This document shows, in pieces, positions 60,949-64,000 of a DNA stretch of 64,000 bases. Origin of the DNA: Mycobacterium sp. D16Q14. GTDB taxonomy: Bacteria > Actinomycetota > Actinomycetes > Mycobacteriales > Mycobacteriaceae. Below the pieces are notes generated by a model. The model made no database searches, was not told the DNA's origin, and was given only the letters and a program-made list of their open reading frames with translations. The stretch's first letter is position 1. The number at the start of each line of letters is the position of its first letter. The translations under genes were made by a program, and so were the position numbers. The stretch lies in the NCBI GenBank assembly GCA_002013415.1, contig MAEX01000022.1:25435-89434 (forward strand), given 5' to 3'.

Positions 60949-61536
60949 TCAGCTCCAGGAGAACCGCGCGCGCAGATGCATGGCGACAATGTTGAATCGC
61001 TCCACGTCCAGAATGGCGCCCTCGCGCCGAATTCCCTCTTCGGGAACGTCAAGCACTCGATCGAGGCGCACCCAGCTGGGGCGTCCGTCGTAATCCCAGC
61101 TACCACTGCCGAGCCCCACCCAATCCAGATCGCTTTCGTGGCGCTCCTGGCTCGACAGCATCAGGCCCAGCAGGACCGCCCCGTCCCGTCCCACGACAAG
61201 CACCGGACGGTCCTTTCCCTGTGAGGGGTCATCCTCGTAGACCACCCACGTCCACACGATCTCGCCGGGATCGGCGCGACCGTCCAGGTCGGGTGCGTAT
61301 TCGATGCGCCGGGCGCGATGGGCCGTGGGCACACTGCGGTTGGTCACCGGACGGCCCGGAATGGCGGTCTGCGGCTCGGTTTCTACGACACCGATCGCCT
61401 CGAGTCCACGCTGTAGTCCACGCTGGACAAGTTCGGACCCCTGTAGTTGCCGCAGCACCTTCGGGCCTTCGCGGAACACGATGGTTTCCGCGATCTTCCC
61501 GAGCCTCCGCCCGAGCGTCTGCCACTGTGACGCCAT
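60949..61536 (-). CDS. PemK/MazF-like protein, solitary (Rv2405 type)
   Basis: A 195-residue protein. The first 95 residues are an actinobacterial extension (MASQWQTLGRRLGKIAETIVFREGP). The C-terminal part has the PemK-like barrel: GEIVWTWVVYEDDPSQGKDRPVLVVGRD. The GEIVW and KDRPVLVVG stretches correspond to toxin-fold strands, but no antitoxin gene is adjacent and there is a long N-terminal extension, so a toxin role is doubtful. Start ATG 61536: -10-like TATGCT (61548-61543, minus strand) ends 6 bases ahead. It diverges from lepA. Confidence 0.8.
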   Translation of the reverse strand: MASQWQTLGRRLGKIAETIVFREGPKVLRQLQGSELVQRGLQRGLEAIGVVETEPQTAIPGRPVTNRSVPTAHRARRIEYAPDLDGRADPGEIVWTWVVYEDDPSQGKDRPVLVVGRDGAVLLGLMLSSQERHESDLDWVGLGSGSWDYDGRPSWVRLDRVLDVPEEGIRREGAILDVERFNIVAMHLRARFSWS

Positions 61537-61568
61537 GCAGCGAGCATACTGACCGGTAGCCCTCGGCG

Positions 61569-63479
61569 ATGTGTGTGTCAGGAGCACGTCTGTCGGCATG
61601 GGAGCATGGTGCGGTGCCAAGTTTTGCCGACACGACGTTCACGGACCCGGCGCGTATCCGTAACTTCTGCATCATCGCCCACATCGACCACGGGAAGTCG
61701 ACGCTGGCCGACCGGATGCTGCAGCTGACCGGTGTGGTCGACGCGCGGTCCATGCGCGCCCAGTACCTGGACCGGATGGATATCGAACGCGAACGCGGCA
61801 TCACCATCAAGGCACAGAACGTGCGGCTGCCCTGGAAAATCAGCACCGCCGCCGACTCCGCCGAGTACGTGCTGCATCTCATCGACACCCCCGGGCACGT
61901 CGACTTCACCTACGAGGTGTCGCGCGCCCTGGAGGCCTGTGAGGGCGCCGTGCTGCTGGTCGATGCCGCGCAGGGCATCGAGGCGCAGACACTGGCCAAC
62001 CTGTACCTGGCGCTCGACAAAGACCTGACGATCATCCCGGTCCTCAACAAGATCGATTTGCCCGCCGCCGACCCGGACCGCTACGCGCAAGAGATCGCGC
62101 ACATCATCGGCTGCGAGCCCTCCGATGTGCTTCGGGTATCCGGCAAGACCGGTGAGGGCGTCGAGGCGCTGCTCAATGAGGTGGTGCGGCTGATTCCTGC
62201 GCCGCAAGGCGATCCGGACGCCCCGGCGCGCGCGATGATCTTCGACTCCGTGTACGACATCTACCGCGGTGTCGTCACCTACGTCCGCGTCGTCGACGGC
62301 AAGATCACGCCGCGCGAGAAGATCGCGATGATGTCGACGGGCGCCACCCACGAACTGCTGGAGGTGGGCATCGTCTCGCCGGATCCCAAACCCTCTGTGG
62401 GCCTTGGGGTCGGTGAGGTCGGCTACCTGATCACCGGCGTGAAGGACGTGCGCCAGTCGAAGGTCGGTGACACCGTCACCTCCGCACGCAAGGGTGCGAC
62501 CGAACCGCTCACCGGTTATCGCGAACCCCGGCCGATGGTGTACTCCGGGCTCTACCCGGTGGACGGATCCGACTACCCGAATCTTCGTGAGGCGCTGGAC
62601 AAGCTGCAGCTCAACGACGCCGCACTCACCTACGAGCCGGAGACCTCGGTGGCGCTGGGCTTCGGATTCCGTTGTGGCTTCCTGGGATTGCTGCACATGG
62701 AGATCACCCGTGAGCGGCTGGAACGCGAATTCAACCTCGACCTCATCTCGACCGCGCCGAACGTGGTGTACCGGGTGATAACTGAAGGAACGGCGCCCGG
62801 TGATCCAGGAATGATGGTGACCAACCCGTCCATCTGGCCCGAGGGCAAGATCCGGTCGGTGTTCGAGCCCGTCGTGAAAACCACCGTGATCGCGCCGAGT
62901 GAGTTCATCGGTTCGATCATGGAGCTGTGCCAGTCGCGGCGCGGCGAACTCGGCGGTATGGACTACCTCTCGCCGGAGCGTGTCGAGCTGCGTTACACAA
63001 TGCCGTTGGGCGAGATCATCTTTGACTTCTTCGACTCGCTGAAATCACGCACCCGCGGCTACGCCAGCCTGGACTACGAAGAGGCCGGCGAGCAGGAGGC
63101 CGACCTGGTGAAGGTTGACATCCTGCTCCAGGGTGAGGCGGTCGATGCGTTCAGCGCCATCGTGCACAAGGACGGCGCCTCGGCGTATGGCAACAAGATG
63201 ACCGCCAAGCTCAAGGAGCTCATTCCGCGTCAGCAGTTCGAGGTGCCGGTGCAGGCTGCCGTCGGATCCAGAATCATTGCGCGCGAGAATATTCGGGCTA
63301 TCCGTAAGGATGTGCTCTCCAAGTGCTACGGCGGTGACATCACCCGTAAGCGCAAGCTGCTGGAGAAGCAGAAGGAGGGCAAGAAGCGCATGAAGACCAT
63401 CGGACGGGTCGAGGTGCCACAGGAAGCCTTCGTGGCGGCGTTGTCCACCGAGTCCGCGGCGGACAAGCCCAAGAAGTAG
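61569..63479 (+). CDS. lepA: Elongation factor 4 (LepA)
   Basis: Ribosome-dependent GTPase thought to aid 30S assembly and stalled elongation. Motifs: AHIDHGKST (P loop), DTPGHVDFTYEV and NKIDLPAAD; the C-terminal domain ends in KCYGGDITRKRKLLEKQKEGKKRMK, which is LepA-specific. ATG 61569 is given because -10-like TAGCCC(T) (61557-61563) lies about 6 bases upstream, leaving a 15-residue head before VPSFADTTF. GTG 61614 is the alternative start. The neighbouring PemK-like gene diverges by 32 bases, with the two -10 elements back to back. Confidence 0.95.
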   Translation: MCVSGARLSAWEHGAVPSFADTTFTDPARIRNFCIIAHIDHGKSTLADRMLQLTGVVDARSMRAQYLDRMDIERERGITIKAQNVRLPWKISTAADSAEYVLHLIDTPGHVDFTYEVSRALEACEGAVLLVDAAQGIEAQTLANLYLALDKDLTIIPVLNKIDLPAADPDRYAQEIAHIIGCEPSDVLRVSGKTGEGVEALLNEVVRLIPAPQGDPDAPARAMIFDSVYDIYRGVVTYVRVVDGKITPREKIAMMSTGATHELLEVGIVSPDPKPSVGLGVGEVGYLITGVKDVRQSKVGDTVTSARKGATEPLTGYREPRPMVYSGLYPVDGSDYPNLREALDKLQLNDAALTYEPETSVALGFGFRCGFLGLLHMEITRERLEREFNLDLISTAPNVVYRVITEGTAPGDPGMMVTNPSIWPEGKIRSVFEPVVKTTVIAPSEFIGSIMELCQSRRGELGGMDYLSPERVELRYTMPLGEIIFDFFDSLKSRTRGYASLDYEEAGEQEADLVKVDILLQGEAVDAFSAIVHKDGASAYGNKMTAKLKELIPRQQFEVPVQAAVGSRIIARENIRAIRKDVLSKCYGGDITRKRKLLEKQKEGKKRMKTIGRVEVPQEAFVAALSTESAADKPKK

Positions 63480-63519
63480 TCCCAGCGGCGGCTTCGCGCG
63501 GCGGGTGACCCAACCTCGT

Positions 63520-63575
63520 CGAGCGTGCGGATAGTGTCGAAATTTCGCTGAGTTCCGACCGAATCCGCACACTCG
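63520..63575. repeat. Palindromic intergenic repeat, copy 2
   Basis: Arms CGAGCGTGCGGAT (63520-63532) and the complement at 63563-63575 pair with one mismatch; inside lie GTCG (63536-63539) and CGAC (63556-63559). Copy 1 at 31655-31712 has the same arm word CGAG(T)GTGCGG and the same inner GTCGA. It fills the gap between lepA and the converging DUF899 gene, ending 3 bases before that gene's stop. Confidence 0.8.
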
Positions 63576-63578
63576 GGT

Positions 63579-64000
63579 TCAGTGCTGGCATTCCTGACTG
63601 GGCATGCCGACGATCGCCCCGCCCTGCGGCCAGCCGACGGGTGAGTCCTCCCAGGGTTCCTGACGTCCATACGGCGTCAGGTCCAGGAACGGATACCCGA
63701 CCGCGGAATGGTCCAGCCCGCGCGCGAAGGCCGAATAGGTATGAAAGACCTCATCTTCGCGACGCAGAAAGACACTGGCGCCTGGCCAGTCCCCGTGGAG
63801 GTCCTCGTCGCTGAATCCGTCGGCGCGCAACTCGTCGAGCGACCTGTAGTTGTACTCGACCGGAACGCGTGACGGGTCGAGCGTCACATGGAAGTCGTAG
63901 CTGAAATCGCCGTCATTGGTGGAATACCACGGGAATGTCCACCCGTGTTCGTCGCGGTAACGCGCCATGCTTGCGTATGGTGCGCGGGATACGCAAGCTG
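63579..64000 (-). CDS. DUF899 thioredoxin-like protein, 5' end beyond the window
   Basis: C-terminal about 140 residues of a DUF899 protein, which is usually 220-260 long. MARYRDEHGWTFPWYSTNDGDFSYDFHVTLD, the VFLRREDEVFHTYSAFARGLDHSAVGYPFLDLTPYGRQE segment and the final tail are family signatures. The frame continues open to base 64000 (upstream residues VSRAPYAS fit the family), so ATG 63968 is not the start. The fold is thioredoxin-like, but the CxxC site lies outside the window. It converges on lepA across repeat copy 2. Confidence 0.85.
   Translation of the reverse strand, partial: ACVSRAPYASMARYRDEHGWTFPWYSTNDGDFSYDFHVTLDPSRVPVEYNYRSLDELRADGFSDEDLHGDWPGASVFLRREDEVFHTYSAFARGLDHSAVGYPFLDLTPYGRQEPWEDSPVGWPQGGAIVGMPSQECQH

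Noticed and set aside
60949..61536. Toxin-antitoxin module
   Set aside because: There is no antitoxin-sized gene on either side, and the PemK-like protein has a long extension unlike typical MazF toxins.
1..64000. CRISPR arrays, transposases, integrases or prophage genes
   Set aside because: No regularly spaced repeats and no recognisable recombinase, transposase or phage structural motif on either strand.

Overview
The window is chromosomal DNA of a mycobacterium, most likely a rapid grower of the Mycobacteroides (abscessus-chelonae) type. The evidence is high GC with strong third-position bias, many GTG starts, mycobacterial hallmark genes (paired clpP1-clpP2, gpgP-octT, an Rpf, a haemophore-like protein, mycothiol-type DinB proteins) and a backbone gene order that matches, from memory, the M. 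tuberculosis Rv2464c-Rv2404c block read backwards. The species cannot be fixed from the sequence alone. I see no insertion sequence, prophage or CRISPR array.

Layout. 1-3505: end of a Nei-type DNA glycosylase, a TetR regulator, a Trp/Gly/Asp-rich membrane protein and an O-methyltransferase. 3764-8569: tRNA-Gly, tRNA-Pro, then the proteostasis block tig, clpP1-clpP2, clpX. 8579-13990: accessory enzymes and a stearoyl-CoA-type desaturase/reductase operon facing a FabR-like repressor with a palindrome between them. 13987-23921: molybdenum/ferredoxin metabolism (fdhD, fdhF, korA-korB, mobA) with a secreted Rpf in a long AT-rich regulatory region; two CRP-like sites lie here. 23918-26516: a VOC/flavin monooxygenase pair and a DUF937 protein. 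26692-31631: valS-folC-DUF4233, then ndk. 32040-39103: rne, two small exported proteins, rplU-rpmA-obg-proB.

39243-41910 holds four tandem paralogous exported proteins. 41912-47534 holds rbsK, proA, a MoxR/VWA pair, nadD and rsfS. 47531-52187 holds the methylglucose-lipopolysaccharide genes gpgP-octT, a DegV protein and comEA-comEC. 52195-54962 looks like an island: a mycothiol-type DinB protein, a flavoprotein and what appears to be a truncated membrane gene. 55116-61536 holds holA, rpsT, the ATP-grasp/alpha-E/transglutaminase triad, a TetR regulator and a PemK-like protein. lepA and the 3' part of a DUF899 gene close the window.

Most genes are housekeeping and run left to right in tight operons with 4-base GTGA or ATGA overlaps. 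The parts most worth follow-up are the ATP-grasp/alpha-E/transglutaminase operon, whose ATP-grasp ends in a pure polyglutamine tail; the four-gene exported paralogue array; a two-copy palindromic intergenic repeat; the CRP-like sites at fdhF/korA and rpf; and a recurrent promoter layout implying leaderless mRNAs for many genes.
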